Shown here piece by piece: positions 36,991-46,883 of a DNA stretch of 64,000 bases. The stretch lies in assembly GCF_020833685.1 (NCBI RefSeq), contig NZ_JACKZY010000001.1, forward strand, positions 1 through 64,000, read 5' to 3'. The stretch's first letter is position 1. The number at the start of each line of letters is the position of its first letter. The DNA is from Nitratireductor sp. B36 (GTDB taxonomy: Bacteria > Pseudomonadota > Alphaproteobacteria > Rhizobiales > Rhizobiaceae). Both the position numbers and the translations under genes were made by a program. Below the pieces are notes generated by a model. It was not told where the DNA came from and ran no database searches. It was given only the letters and a program-made list of their open reading frames with translations.

Positions 36991-38400
36991 TTGACGCCAT
37001 TTGACGAGATGCGCCTGGGGGGCCAGGCCCGAGATCCCTACGAAGATTACCAGAGCTGGTTTGACCGGCAGGACGCCAAACGCCTGAAGCAGAAGGCGGG
37101 CGACGCGGAACGGGTTTTCCGCAGAACCGGTATCACTTTTGCTGTCTATGGCGATCAGGAGGCGGCGGAACGGCTGATCCCGTTCGACATTGTCCCACGC
37201 ATCATCTCCGGCAAGGAATGGCGCCGGCTGGTCCAGGGGATCGAGCAGCGTGTTCAGGCGCTCAATGCGTTTCTCGAAGACATCTATCATCGACAGGAAA
37301 TTCTGCGTGCGGGGCGCATACCCCGCGAAATCATCTCCGGCAATGAGGCCTTCTTGCCGGAAATGATCGGTGTGAAACCGCCTGGAGGGGTCTACACCCA
37401 CATTACCGGCGTCGACATTGTACGGACTGGGGAAGACGACTTCTTCGTTCTGGAAGACAATGCCCGCACCCCCTCAGGTGTCTCTTATATGCTGGAAAAC
37501 CGGGAGACCATGATGCAGCTCTTTCCCGAGCTGTTTCAGCAGGTCAAGGTGCGCCCGGTCGAGAATTACCCGCAGCTCCTGCGCGATTCTCTCGCCCGCG
37601 TGAAACCGGAGCTTTGCGAGGGAAAGCCGACCATCGCCGTTCTGACACCCGGTAGCTTCAATTCAGCCTATTTCGAGCATGCTTTCCTCGCCGACCAGAT
37701 GGGCGTGGAACTGGTGGAAGGATCGGATCTCCGCGTTGTGGACGGTCATGTGGCCATGCGAACCACGCAGGGCTACAGGCGTATTGATGTTCTCTATCGC
37801 AGGATTGACGACGACTATCTCGACCCGCTGACCTTCCGGCCGGACTCGGTCCTTGGTGTGCCGGGCATCATGGATGTCTATCGGGCCGGCAAGATCACCA
37901 TTGCAAACGCTCCGGGGACCGGGATATGCGACGACAAGGCGATTTATTCCTATATGCCCGAGATTGTGGAGTTTTATACGGGGCGCAAGGCGATTTTGCC
38001 CAATGTTCCCACCTGGCGCTGCTCGGAGCCGGACAGTCTTGCCTATGTGCTTGAACATCTTGACGAGCTGGTCGTCAAGGAAGTCCATGGTTCCGGCGGT
38101 TATGGCATGCTGGTGGGGCCAGCCGCTTCGAAGAAGGAGAGGGCGGCTTTTGCAAAGAAACTGAAGGCCCGGCCGAAAAACTACATCGCCCAGCCGACGC
38201 TATCGCTCTCCACCTGTCCGATCCTGACCAGCAAGGGGCTGGCGCCACGCCATGTGGATCTGCGCCCCTTCGTCCTCGTGTCGGATCGCATTCGGATCGT
38301 ACCGGGTGGGCTCACGAGAGTGGCGTTGAAGAAGGGATCCCTCGTGGTCAACTCCTCACAAGGGGGTGGAACCAAGGATACCTGGGTTCTCGATGATTAG
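36991..38400 (+). CDS. Circularly permuted type-2 ATP-grasp protein (TTG start)
   Basis: This 469-residue protein belongs to the circularly permuted ATP-grasp group (DUF404/DUF407 type). The motifs are RTGITFAVYGDQEAAERLIP, the FLEDIYHRQEILRAGRIPRE helix, VDIVRTGEDDFFVLEDNART and VVKEVHGSGGYGMLVGP (about residues 357-373). The family is proposed to make amide or peptide bonds with ATP; the substrate is unknown. It begins with TTG 6 nt after GAGAGGAG. It heads a four-gene unit with the alpha-E, transglutaminase and Anbu genes (gaps 11, 10 and 35 nt). Confidence 0.92.
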   Translation: MTPFDEMRLGGQARDPYEDYQSWFDRQDAKRLKQKAGDAERVFRRTGITFAVYGDQEAAERLIPFDIVPRIISGKEWRRLVQGIEQRVQALNAFLEDIYHRQEILRAGRIPREIISGNEAFLPEMIGVKPPGGVYTHITGVDIVRTGEDDFFVLEDNARTPSGVSYMLENRETMMQLFPELFQQVKVRPVENYPQLLRDSLARVKPELCEGKPTIAVLTPGSFNSAYFEHAFLADQMGVELVEGSDLRVVDGHVAMRTTQGYRRIDVLYRRIDDDYLDPLTFRPDSVLGVPGIMDVYRAGKITIANAPGTGICDDKAIYSYMPEIVEFYTGRKAILPNVPTWRCSEPDSLAYVLEHLDELVVKEVHGSGGYGMLVGPAASKKERAAFAKKLKARPKNYIAQPTLSLSTCPILTSKGLAPRHVDLRPFVLVSDRIRIVPGGLTRVALKKGSLVVNSSQGGGTKDTWVLDD

Positions 38401-38411
38401 GGCGCGCTGAC

Positions 38412-39353
38412 ATGCTTCTTGGACGTTCAGCAAACGGTCTTTACTGGATGGCCCGTTACATCGAGCGGGCGGAGAACATGGCGCGTCTGGTCGATACCGG
38501 GCTGAGGCTTGCTTTGACCCAGACCAGCGCCTCATCTGATGAATGGGCATCGGTTCTCACGAGCGCCGGTGTGCGTGATCTGTTTGAACAGGGCAATGAT
38601 GCGTTTGACACGGCCACGGTGACAAATTTCCTGCTCCGGGACACGGCGAACCCCTCTAGCGTGCTGTCTTCCATAGATACGGCGCGGATGAACGCGCGGA
38701 TGGTGAGGACAGCGCTCACACGAGAGACGTGGGAGAGTGTCAACGAAGCATGGATGGCCATGCATCGCATGCTCAAACGGCGCGTCGACGAGCAGGACCT
38801 GCCTGCCGTTCTTGATGCGGTCAAACGCGAAACAGCACTTATTCGTGGCGCGTTTCAAGGCACGATGCTGCGCAACGAAATCTTCGATTTCGCGCAGATG
38901 GGTACGATGATTGAACGCGCGGACAACACGTCCCGCATTCTTGATGTCAAATACTATGTGCTTCTGCCCTCGGCCGCTTGGGTCGGTTCCCCACTCGACA
39001 ATATCCAGTGGCAAACGATCTTGCGTTCAGTCTCCGCCCTGCGGTCATACCGCTGGACCCATGAAGGTGATTTCAATCCGGCAAACATTGCCGATTATCT
39101 CATATTGAACCGGCGCATGCCGCGGTCCCTGGCGTTCTGTTACCGGCATATCTGTGATTCTCTGGACTATCTGGCGGATGAATATGGTGTGCGGCAACGG
39201 TGCAATGAGATGGCCGATGCCAAATTCGAGAAACTGAAAACGGCCGCAGTTTCGGATATATTCGATGAAGGTTTGCACGAATTTTTGAGTGATTTTATCC
39301 GCGACAATGCCGCTTTGGGCAATCAGATCGCAACAGATTTCCGCTTTTATTGA
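38412..39353 (+). CDS. Alpha-E domain protein
   Basis: This 313-residue, almost all-helical protein has the family N-terminus LLGRSANGLYWMARYIERAE and LRSYRWTHEGDFNPANIADY near residue 215. Alpha-E proteins are nearly always encoded with circularly permuted ATP-grasp and transglutaminase-like proteins. They may act as a partner or carrier in the same peptide-bond reaction. No catalytic motif is recognised. It begins 11 nt after the ATP-grasp gene and ends 10 nt before the next start. Confidence 0.92.
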   Translation: MLLGRSANGLYWMARYIERAENMARLVDTGLRLALTQTSASSDEWASVLTSAGVRDLFEQGNDAFDTATVTNFLLRDTANPSSVLSSIDTARMNARMVRTALTRETWESVNEAWMAMHRMLKRRVDEQDLPAVLDAVKRETALIRGAFQGTMLRNEIFDFAQMGTMIERADNTSRILDVKYYVLLPSAAWVGSPLDNIQWQTILRSVSALRSYRWTHEGDFNPANIADYLILNRRMPRSLAFCYRHICDSLDYLADEYGVRQRCNEMADAKFEKLKTAAVSDIFDEGLHEFLSDFIRDNAALGNQIATDFRFY

Positions 39354-39363
39354 GGGCAATCCG

Positions 39364-40158
39364 ATGCGTCTGAAAATCACTCACCGGACAGAATACCGCT
39401 ATGATGCCCCTCTTTCCTATGCGTTGCAGCGCCTTCGGCTGTGCCCTCAAAGCGGCCCGACCCAGGACGTTGTGGAGTGGTCGTTGAAGACAGAAGGCGC
39501 GACTGAGGAAGCACAATTCATCGATGGCTTTGGCAACGACACGCGTCTGGTGAGTATAGATGGCGAACCGCACACGATCGTTCTTCAAGCATCGGGCATC
39601 GTGGAAACCCGTGACACCGCGGGGGTCACGGGCAAGCATCAGGGGCTCGCTCCGTTATGGCTTTTTGAGCAGCAGACCCCACTTTGTACGGCTGGACGCG
39701 GGATAGCAGCGTTGGTGCGCGACATCACAGGTGCCGCTGATGTGGAGCGATTGCATGCCCTGATGAATGAAGTGCGCGAGCGCGTCGCCTATCGGATCGG
39801 CGCCACGGACGCGGCCACGACGGCGGAAGAGGCGCTCGCAAACGGTGAGGGGGTCTGCCAGGATCACACCCACATCTTCCTGGCATCTGCGCGACTGATG
39901 GGCTTTCCCGCGCGGTATGTGAGCGGATACCTGCGGATGGATGACAGTGATGATCAGGCTGCGAGCCATGCTTGGGCCGAAGCGCATCTGGAAGGGCTGG
40001 GCTGGGTTGCCTTTGATTGCTCCAACGGCATTTCGGCGGATGATCGGTATGTCCGGGTGGCCACGGGGCGTGACTACCGCGATGCGATGCCTGTGATGGG
40101 GATCAGAATCGGTCACGCTCAGGAAGAGCTTGCGGTTCAGATCACGGTGGAGCAGTAG
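39364..40158 (+). CDS. Transglutaminase-like cysteine protease
   Basis: This 264-residue protein has a bacterial transglutaminase N-domain (MRLKITHRTEYRYDAPLSYA) and a papain-like core with the triad Cys165 (GEGVCQDHTHIF), His202 (ASHAWAEAH) and Asp218 (AFDCSNG). Such proteins are more likely to be proteases or amidases than crosslinkers. No signal peptide is seen. The ATG matches the family start; an earlier in-frame ATG would overlap the alpha-E gene by 65 nt. In this operon it may remove or process what the ATP-grasp enzyme adds. Confidence 0.93.
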   Translation: MRLKITHRTEYRYDAPLSYALQRLRLCPQSGPTQDVVEWSLKTEGATEEAQFIDGFGNDTRLVSIDGEPHTIVLQASGIVETRDTAGVTGKHQGLAPLWLFEQQTPLCTAGRGIAALVRDITGAADVERLHALMNEVRERVAYRIGATDAATTAEEALANGEGVCQDHTHIFLASARLMGFPARYVSGYLRMDDSDDQAASHAWAEAHLEGLGWVAFDCSNGISADDRYVRVATGRDYRDAMPVMGIRIGHAQEELAVQITVEQ

Positions 40159-40193
40159 TCTTTCAGAGCGAATCTTTATGAGGCACGGTCCAG

Positions 40194-40922
40194 ATGACCT
40201 ATTGCGTCGGGCTGAAAACGCAGCATGGCCTTGTGTTCATGTCGGACACACGGACAAATGCCGGCGTGGACAACATTTCCACCTTTCGCAAAATGCATTG
40301 CTGGCAAAAGCCGGATGACCGCGTTCTGGTACTGCTTTCGGCTGGCAATCTGGCAACCACACAAGCCGTGGTCAGCCTGCTTGACGAGCGTACCAAGGCG
40401 CCGGATGAACGAACTCCCTCCATGATTGAAACGCCATCCATGTATCAGGCGGCCCGCCTGGTCGGTGATACGGTGAAGGAAGTTATCCGTCAGTCGGCGC
40501 CCGTCGGACAGAGTGCTGACGCTTTTGGCGCCTCCTTCATCCTTGGTGGCCAGATCCGCGGCATGGCACCGCGCCTGTTCCTGATTTACCCGGAGGGGAA
40601 TTTCATTGAGGTCAGCGCCGATACGCCGTTCTTCCAGATTGGCGAGACCAAATATGGCAAACCCATTCTGGTGCGTGCGTTCGATCCGGCCATGAGCCTG
40701 GAGGAAACGGTGAAGCTTCTGTTGGTTTCCTTCGATTCCACGCTGAAGTCCAATTTGTCCGTCGGCCTGCCAATCGATCTTTTATACTATGAGAACGACA
40801 CGTTCCGCATCGGCTACGAAAAGCGCATCGAAGCCGACGATCCCTATCTGCGGGAAATCTCGGAGGGCTGGTCCGACGCGTTGAAGAGGGCTTTCAAGAG
40901 TCTTCCTGACTTCAAGCGCTAG
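40194..40922 (+). CDS. Anbu, proteasome-related self-assembling peptidase
   Basis: This 242-residue protein has the Ntn-hydrolase fold of proteasome beta subunits and HslV. After loss of Met, Thr1 would be the nucleophile (TYCVGLKTQHGLVFMSDTRT), with Asp17 in SDTRTNAG and Lys32 in FRKMHCW. It lacks a propeptide. Anbu (ancestral beta subunit) homologues form lock-washer rings in published structures, and their natural substrate is not settled. No ATPase such as HslU or ClpX is next to it. GAGGCACGG precedes the ATG. It is the last gene of the module. Confidence 0.93.
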   Translation: MTYCVGLKTQHGLVFMSDTRTNAGVDNISTFRKMHCWQKPDDRVLVLLSAGNLATTQAVVSLLDERTKAPDERTPSMIETPSMYQAARLVGDTVKEVIRQSAPVGQSADAFGASFILGGQIRGMAPRLFLIYPEGNFIEVSADTPFFQIGETKYGKPILVRAFDPAMSLEETVKLLLVSFDSTLKSNLSVGLPIDLLYYENDTFRIGYEKRIEADDPYLREISEGWSDALKRAFKSLPDFKR

Positions 40923-40972
40923 GGTGTCAGGCTACCCGGCTCACATCGTTGCGCGCTTCAGATCGCAAGGTC

Positions 40973-41195
40973 TCATGCCTCTCTCAGTCTGACTGCCGAG
41001 ATCCGATAGGTACCATCGGCCTGTTGTTTCACTGTGAGGCTTCATGGCTTTTGCCGTTCGGGTCGGTCGTCAGCAGGTGCAAGACAACGGTTGTCCTTTG
41101 ATCGAAGATTGCGCTGCGCGGATTTCTGCTTCGCCTGCGAAAGCGAAAAAAGGCGCAAGCAGCACCAGCGCGATAGTCGATAACGCGGTTTTCGT
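40973..41195 (-). pseudogene. Decayed DUF4864 secreted-protein gene
   Basis: On the minus strand a good ribosome binding site (GGGAGAA) is followed 7 nt later by ACG where an ATG is expected. The frame then encodes a signal peptide and mature start (LVLLAPFFAFAGEAEIRAAQ) and stops after 41 codons (TGA at 41070-41072). In other frames of the next 100 nt come LHLLTTDPNGKSHEAS and then TVKQQADGTYRISAVRLREA with a stop at 40973. Those are the middle and the end of DUF4864 proteins. The start codon is lost, at least one frameshift is present and about 60-70 residues are deleted. The rest of the 489-nt stretch to glpR (40923-40972 and 41196-41411) shows no gene apart from the glpR operator. Confidence 0.75.
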
Positions 41196-41367
41196 GGTGT
41201 GGTTCTCCCTTTTCTGCGCCTGACCACCTCTGTTCCTTCAGACAATCCGCATTTTTGGTCCGGTTTGAAGTCACGAGACGCGCGCGGGAATGGTTTGCCG
41301 CGTGATGTCGGCCGCGATGACGGCAAGGCGTTTGGCAGGGCTGGAACCGAGGAGAGCTTGCTCGATT

Positions 41368-41398
41368 TTCGTTTTTGCATTTAAATGCCAAAAACGAA
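41368..41398. promoter_or_regulatory. Palindromic operator before glpR
   Basis: The perfect 10-bp arms TTCGTTTTTG and CAAAAACGAA enclose the near-palindromic centre CATTTAAATGC. The TTCG...CGAA half-sites resemble those of DeoR-family GlpR operators, and GATTTTCGTTT is shared with the glpD promoter region. The element would let GlpR repress itself. It covers the first in-frame ATG (41385), which argues for the later start. Confidence 0.7.
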
Positions 41399-41411
41399 CA
41401 TTGAGATCATC

Positions 41412-42185
41412 ATGAACCCTTCCTTCCTGACGCCACGGCTGGCCGAAATCCTCGAGCAGGCGAAGGAGCATGGCCGCGTCCTCGTCGATGATCTGGCCGT
41501 GCATTTCGGTGTGACGCCGCAGACGATACGGCGTGATCTCAACGAGCTTTGCGATCGGCGCCTTCTGACCCGGATCCATGGCGGGGCTCTGTTGCCTTCC
41601 GGCATAGAAAATATGGAGTATGAAGCGCGGCGTAAAATCGCTTCGGAAGAAAAGCGCGCAATCGGACAGGCTGCGGCGCGGATCATCCCCGACAGGGCGT
41701 CGCTTTTTGTGAATATCGGCACGACCACTGAGGCGGTGAGTGACGCTTTGCTCGATCATGAAGGTCTCATGGTGATCACCAATAATATCAATGTTGCCAA
41801 TCGGATGAGGGTTTTTCCTTCCTTTGAGGTGATCATTGCAGGCGGTGTGGTGCGTGGGTCGGATGGCGGGATCGTCGGCGAGGCCGCGGTGGACTTCATC
41901 CGTCAGTTCAAGGTCGACTACGCGGTCATTGGTGTCTCTTCTATCGACCCCGATGGTGCGCTCTATGATTTCGATTTTCGCGAGGTGAAGGTGGCGCAGG
42001 CCATCATCGCCAATGCGCGCCACGTGATCCTGGTGTCGGATTCCACCAAATTTGAGCGCGGTGCGCCGGTCCGGATCGGACACTTATCCCAAGTCGACAC
42101 GTTCATCACGGACCATTGCCCGCTGCCGGCGATGCGGGCGCTCTGCGAGGAGGCGGGTGTCCGGTTGATCGAGACGGAATGTTAA
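41412..42185 (+). CDS. glpR: DeoR-family glycerol-3-phosphate regulon repressor
   Basis: GlpR (257 residues) has an N-terminal DeoR helix-turn-helix (LVDDLAVHFGVTPQTIRRDL, about residues 24-43; LLTRIHGGAL) and a C-terminal sugar-phosphate-sensor domain with IGTTTEAVSDALLDHEGLMV and VSDSTKFERGAPVRIGHLSQ. It should release DNA on binding glycerol-3-phosphate. The start at MNPSFLTPRLAEILEQ is preferred because the ATG 27 nt earlier lies inside a palindrome; neither has a strong ribosome binding site. The stop codon overlaps the glpD operator. Confidence 0.93.
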   Translation: MNPSFLTPRLAEILEQAKEHGRVLVDDLAVHFGVTPQTIRRDLNELCDRRLLTRIHGGALLPSGIENMEYEARRKIASEEKRAIGQAAARIIPDRASLFVNIGTTTEAVSDALLDHEGLMVITNNINVANRMRVFPSFEVIIAGGVVRGSDGGIVGEAAVDFIRQFKVDYAVIGVSSIDPDGALYDFDFREVKVAQAIIANARHVILVSDSTKFERGAPVRIGHLSQVDTFITDHCPLPAMRALCEEAGVRLIETEC

Positions 42186-42203
42186 CGAATATTGATTTTC
42201 GTT
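42184..42203. promoter_or_regulatory. GlpR-type operator before glpD
   Basis: The inverted repeat AACGAA-N8-TTCGTT abuts the -35 hexamer of the glpD promoter. A further self-complementary TTTCGAAA lies between -35 and -10 (42219-42226). Binding there would block RNA polymerase, which fits repression by the adjacent GlpR. Confidence 0.7.
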
Positions 42204-42230
42204 TGACATTCATTTTTCTTTCGAAATAAT
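42203..42230 (+). promoter_or_regulatory. Sigma-70-type promoter of the glp operon
   Basis: A perfect TTGACA -35 is followed after 16 nt by AATAAT, which matches the -10 consensus at five of six bases. It is placed 58 nt upstream of the GTG start of glpD and overlaps operator-like repeats. Confidence 0.75.
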
Positions 42231-42287
42231 TCCTTTATTTCCAAGGCAGGAAAGTTTCCTGTGATCCCAGAGGCAGGGGAGAAACGC

Positions 42288-43847
42288 GTGCCCGCTTCCA
42301 AGTCCACCAGTTCCAGGATTTTCGACGTGTTCGTCATTGGTGGCGGAATCAATGGATGCGGCATAGCGCGTGACGCTGTCGGGCGTGGATACTCCGTATT
42401 TTTGGCGGAGATGAACGACCTGGCGAGCGGCACATCCTCCGGATCGACCAAGCTCATCCATGGTGGCTTGCGCTATCTGGAATATTACGAGTTCCGTCTC
42501 GTTCGCGAGGCGCTCATGGAGCGCGAGATCCTGTGGCGCAACGCGCCGCATATCATTTGGCCCATGCGTTTCGTTCTGCCGCTGCACAAGGGTCTCCGCC
42601 CCGCCTGGCTCGTCCGGCTCGGGCTTTTCATTTACGATCATATTGGTGGGAGGAAACTGCTTCCCAAGACACGTACGCTCGACATGCGCACCGACCCCGC
42701 CGGCAAGCCGCTCAAAGGTTCCTACCGCCGCGCGTTCGAATACTCCGATTGCTGGGTCAACGATGCCCGCTTTGTCGTGCTCAATGCCCGAGACGCCGCC
42801 GATCGCGGAGCGGATGTGCGGGTGCGCACTCGGGTCACCTCGGCTGAAGACGAAAAAGGGATCTGGAAAATTGGTATCCAGAATCTTTTGACCGGTGAGA
42901 CCGAGACCGTGCGGGCGCGCTATCTCGTCAATGCAGCTGGGCCCTGGGTGGATCACGTCATTTCGGGCGTGCTCGGTCAGAACGATGTTCAAAACGTGCG
43001 TCTGGTGAAGGGAAGTCATATCGTCGTCCGGAGCAAGTTCGACGATCCGCGCGCTTATTTCTTTCAAAACTCGGATGGACGGATCATTTTCGCCATACCC
43101 TATGAGAATGATTTCACGCTGATCGGCACCACCGATCAGGATTATGATGGCGATCCGAAGGAAGTTGCGATCAGCGACAACGAGGTCGACTATCTGTGTG
43201 CGGCCGCCAGCGCATATTTCGTCGAACCGGTGCGCCGCGATGATATTGTGTGGACCTATTCAGGTGTGCGCCCGCTGTTCGATGACGGTGCCTCTAAAGC
43301 TCAGGAAGCCACCCGGGACTATGTTCTGAAATCGGAGACCGGGCGGGGCGGGGCGCCCATGGTGCATGTGTTCGGCGGCAAGATAACGACCTATCGCAAG
43401 CTGGCTGAATCGGCGCTGGAGAAAATCGCCGAATCCATCGGCGCAAAAGGTCGACCATGGACCCACTCGGCCACGCTACCGGGTGGCGAGTTCGCTTTTG
43501 ACGGTTATGAAGCGCAGGTAGAAGCGCTGCTGCGCGACTACGCGTTTCTCGATCGCCATCATGCAGCCCGGCTGGTCAGGCTTTACGGCCTCTGTGCCCG
43601 AGAGGTTCTCGGGAATGCTCAATCGCCGCGCGATCTCGGGCGGCATTTCGGTGTCGATCTTTACGAAGCTGAACTGCGCTATTTGACCGCTCGTGAATGG
43701 GCAGTCACCGGGGAAGACGTGCTTTGGCGCAGAACCAAGCGCGGTTTGCGGCTGACGCCGGAGGAGGCGGCGGAGGTCGACGATTTCATGCGTGATATTT
43801 CGGGAATGCAAGACCAGGCGGCCAACGCTGGGGGAGGACATGCTTGA
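42288..43847 (+). CDS. glpD: Aerobic glycerol-3-phosphate dehydrogenase (GTG start)
   Basis: GlpD (519 residues) is a membrane-associated FAD enzyme that oxidises glycerol-3-phosphate to dihydroxyacetone phosphate and feeds ubiquinone. The FAD dinucleotide fold is at residues about 12-25 (FVIGGGINGCGIARDA), followed by MNDLASGTSSGSTKLIHGGL and ARYLVNAAGPWVDHV. The GTG is chosen for GGGGAG 6 nt upstream; another GTG 27 nt earlier, after AGGAAAG, cannot be excluded. Its end overlaps glpS by 8 nt. Confidence 0.96.
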   Translation: MPASKSTSSRIFDVFVIGGGINGCGIARDAVGRGYSVFLAEMNDLASGTSSGSTKLIHGGLRYLEYYEFRLVREALMEREILWRNAPHIIWPMRFVLPLHKGLRPAWLVRLGLFIYDHIGGRKLLPKTRTLDMRTDPAGKPLKGSYRRAFEYSDCWVNDARFVVLNARDAADRGADVRVRTRVTSAEDEKGIWKIGIQNLLTGETETVRARYLVNAAGPWVDHVISGVLGQNDVQNVRLVKGSHIVVRSKFDDPRAYFFQNSDGRIIFAIPYENDFTLIGTTDQDYDGDPKEVAISDNEVDYLCAAASAYFVEPVRRDDIVWTYSGVRPLFDDGASKAQEATRDYVLKSETGRGGAPMVHVFGGKITTYRKLAESALEKIAESIGAKGRPWTHSATLPGGEFAFDGYEAQVEALLRDYAFLDRHHAARLVRLYGLCAREVLGNAQSPRDLGRHFGVDLYEAELRYLTAREWAVTGEDVLWRRTKRGLRLTPEEAAEVDDFMRDISGMQDQAANAGGGHA

Positions 43848-44922
43848 ACTGCGCAAGGTTTCAAAGGTCGTTTCCGGCGAAACGCATATAGATGATGTTT
43901 CGCTGCGGCTGGAGCCGGGCTCACTCAATGTGCTGCTCGGACCGACGCTTGCCGGCAAAACCAGCCTGATGCGGCTCATGGCCGGGCTCGATCGACCCAC
44001 ATCCGGCAGCGTGTGGATGGAAGGAGAGGATGTTACCGGCATTCCCGTCCAGAAGCGCAGCGTTGCCATGGTCTATCAGCAATTTATCAATTATCCGGCG
44101 ATGACCGTTTACGAAAACATCGCCTCGCCGCTACGGGTCGCTGGCACAGAAAAGCGGGTTATCGAGGAAAAGGTCCGGCAGGCGGCAGAGCTTCTGCACC
44201 TGACACCGCATCTGGAGCGTACCCCGCTGGAACTTTCCGGCGGACAGCAGCAGCGCACCGCCCTGGCCCGCGCCATGGTCAAGGAAGCACGCCTCGTGCT
44301 TCTGGATGAACCGCTCGCCAATCTGGATTACAAGCTGCGCGAGGAATTGCGGGCAGAACTGCCCAAGATCTTTGCCGCTTCGGGCGCGATCTTCGTCTAT
44401 GCCACCACAGAGCCGAGCGAAGCGTTGCTTCTGGGGGGCAACACGGCAACGCTCAGCCGGGGACGCCTCACGCAGTTCGGCCCGACCATCGATGTGTTCC
44501 GCAAGCCGGTCGATCTCGTGACAGCGCGCACCTTTTCCGATCCGCCCCTGAACACGGTTTCGGTGGAAAAATCAGGCGCAAGTTTCCTCCTCGACAAAAC
44601 CGTTCGATTGCCTGTGCCGCAGGGGCTCGAAAGCGCGCCGGACGGTTCCTACACGCTTGGTTTCCAGCCGCATCACCTTTCTCTTGCGCCACGTGAGGCC
44701 AGTGCGGTTTCTGTCCGCGCCACCGTGTCGGTGACGGAGATCACCGGATCAGAGAGCTTCGTCCATCTCGACTTCGCGGGGCACCGCTGGGTGATGCTGG
44801 AAGAGGGGATTCATCGGCTCGACGTAGGCGAAGCCGTCGAGGTCTTCATCGACACCCGCCACATGCTGGTGTTCGACGATGCAAGCCGGCGTGTCACGAT
44901 CGGCGAAAGCCGGGCTGCATAG
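43840..44922 (+). CDS. glpS: Glycerol ABC transporter ATP-binding protein GlpS
   Basis: GlpS (360 residues) is one of two ATPases of the rhizobial glycerol importer. Walker A reads GPTLAGKT (residues 34-41) with Leu instead of the third glycine. The Q-loop (Gln80), the signature LSGGQ (132-136) and Walker B LVLLDE (152-157) are normal. The H-loop position is Thr190 (VYATTEPSEAL) where His is usual. A TOBE-type C-terminal domain follows. GGGGAGG precedes the ATG, which lies within the glpD 3' end. Confidence 0.92.
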   Translation: MLELRKVSKVVSGETHIDDVSLRLEPGSLNVLLGPTLAGKTSLMRLMAGLDRPTSGSVWMEGEDVTGIPVQKRSVAMVYQQFINYPAMTVYENIASPLRVAGTEKRVIEEKVRQAAELLHLTPHLERTPLELSGGQQQRTALARAMVKEARLVLLDEPLANLDYKLREELRAELPKIFAASGAIFVYATTEPSEALLLGGNTATLSRGRLTQFGPTIDVFRKPVDLVTARTFSDPPLNTVSVEKSGASFLLDKTVRLPVPQGLESAPDGSYTLGFQPHHLSLAPREASAVSVRATVSVTEITGSESFVHLDFAGHRWVMLEEGIHRLDVGEAVEVFIDTRHMLVFDDASRRVTIGESRAA

Positions 44923-44931
44923 GAGGCGGGA

Positions 44932-46019
<1,088 letters not shown>

Positions 46020-46023
<4 letters not shown>

Positions 46024-46883
46024 CCAAGACATGGAACAACCGCGCCTGGTTTCTCGTCCTGCCGGTCCTGCTGCTGGTGGCCTTCAACGCCATCATTCCG
46101 TTGATGACGGTTGTGAACTACTCGGTTCAGGAAACCTTCGGCAACAATCTGTTCTTCTTCGAGGGAACGAAATGGTATGAGGATGTGCTCACCTCCGACC
46201 GTTTTCACGCCTCGCTTTTCCGGCAGTTTCTGTTCACCGGGATCATTCTTCTGATCGAGGTGCCGCTTGGTGTTGCCATCGCTCTCACCATGCCCCGTTC
46301 CGGCCCCTGGGTGTCGGTCTGTCTCGTTTTGATGGCACTGCCGCTGCTCATCCCGTGGAATGTGGTCGGCGCCATGTGGAACATCATGGCCCTGCCGGAT
46401 ATCGGCCTTCTGGGCTATGGGCTCAATGCACTCGGCATCCCCTACAACTTCACGCGTCAGCCTATCTCCGCATGGTTCACCGTGGTGTTGATGGATGTCT
46501 GGCACTGGACGTCACTCGTTGTGCTGCTTGCCTATGCGGGCCTGCGTTCCATTCCCGAAGCCTATTACCAGGCTGCGAGGATCGATGGCGCATCGCGCTG
46601 GTCGGTGTTCCGCTACATCCAGTTGCCCAAGATGAACCGTGTCCTGACGATCGCAATTCTCCTGCGCTTCATGGATTCCTTCATGATCTACACCGAGCCT
46701 TTCGTCTTGACCGGAGGCGGGCCGGGCAATGCCACGACCTTCCTGTCCATCGATCTGGTGAAGGCGGCTCTGGGTGAATTCAATCTCGGCATCGCAGCAG
46801 CCATGAGCATCATCTACTTCCTGATGACGCTCCTGGTGAGCTGGATCTTCTACACGCTGATGACCCGGGGAGAAGACCAATGA
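46020..46883 (+). CDS. glpP: Glycerol ABC transporter permease GlpP
   Basis: This 287-residue inner-membrane permease has six expected helices and the EAA loop AARIDGASRWSVFRYIQLP (about residues 184-202) that docks an ATPase. The N-terminal helix is FLVLPVLLLVAFNAIIPLM. It pairs with GlpQ to form the translocation path. It overlaps both neighbours by 4 nt. Confidence 0.94.
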
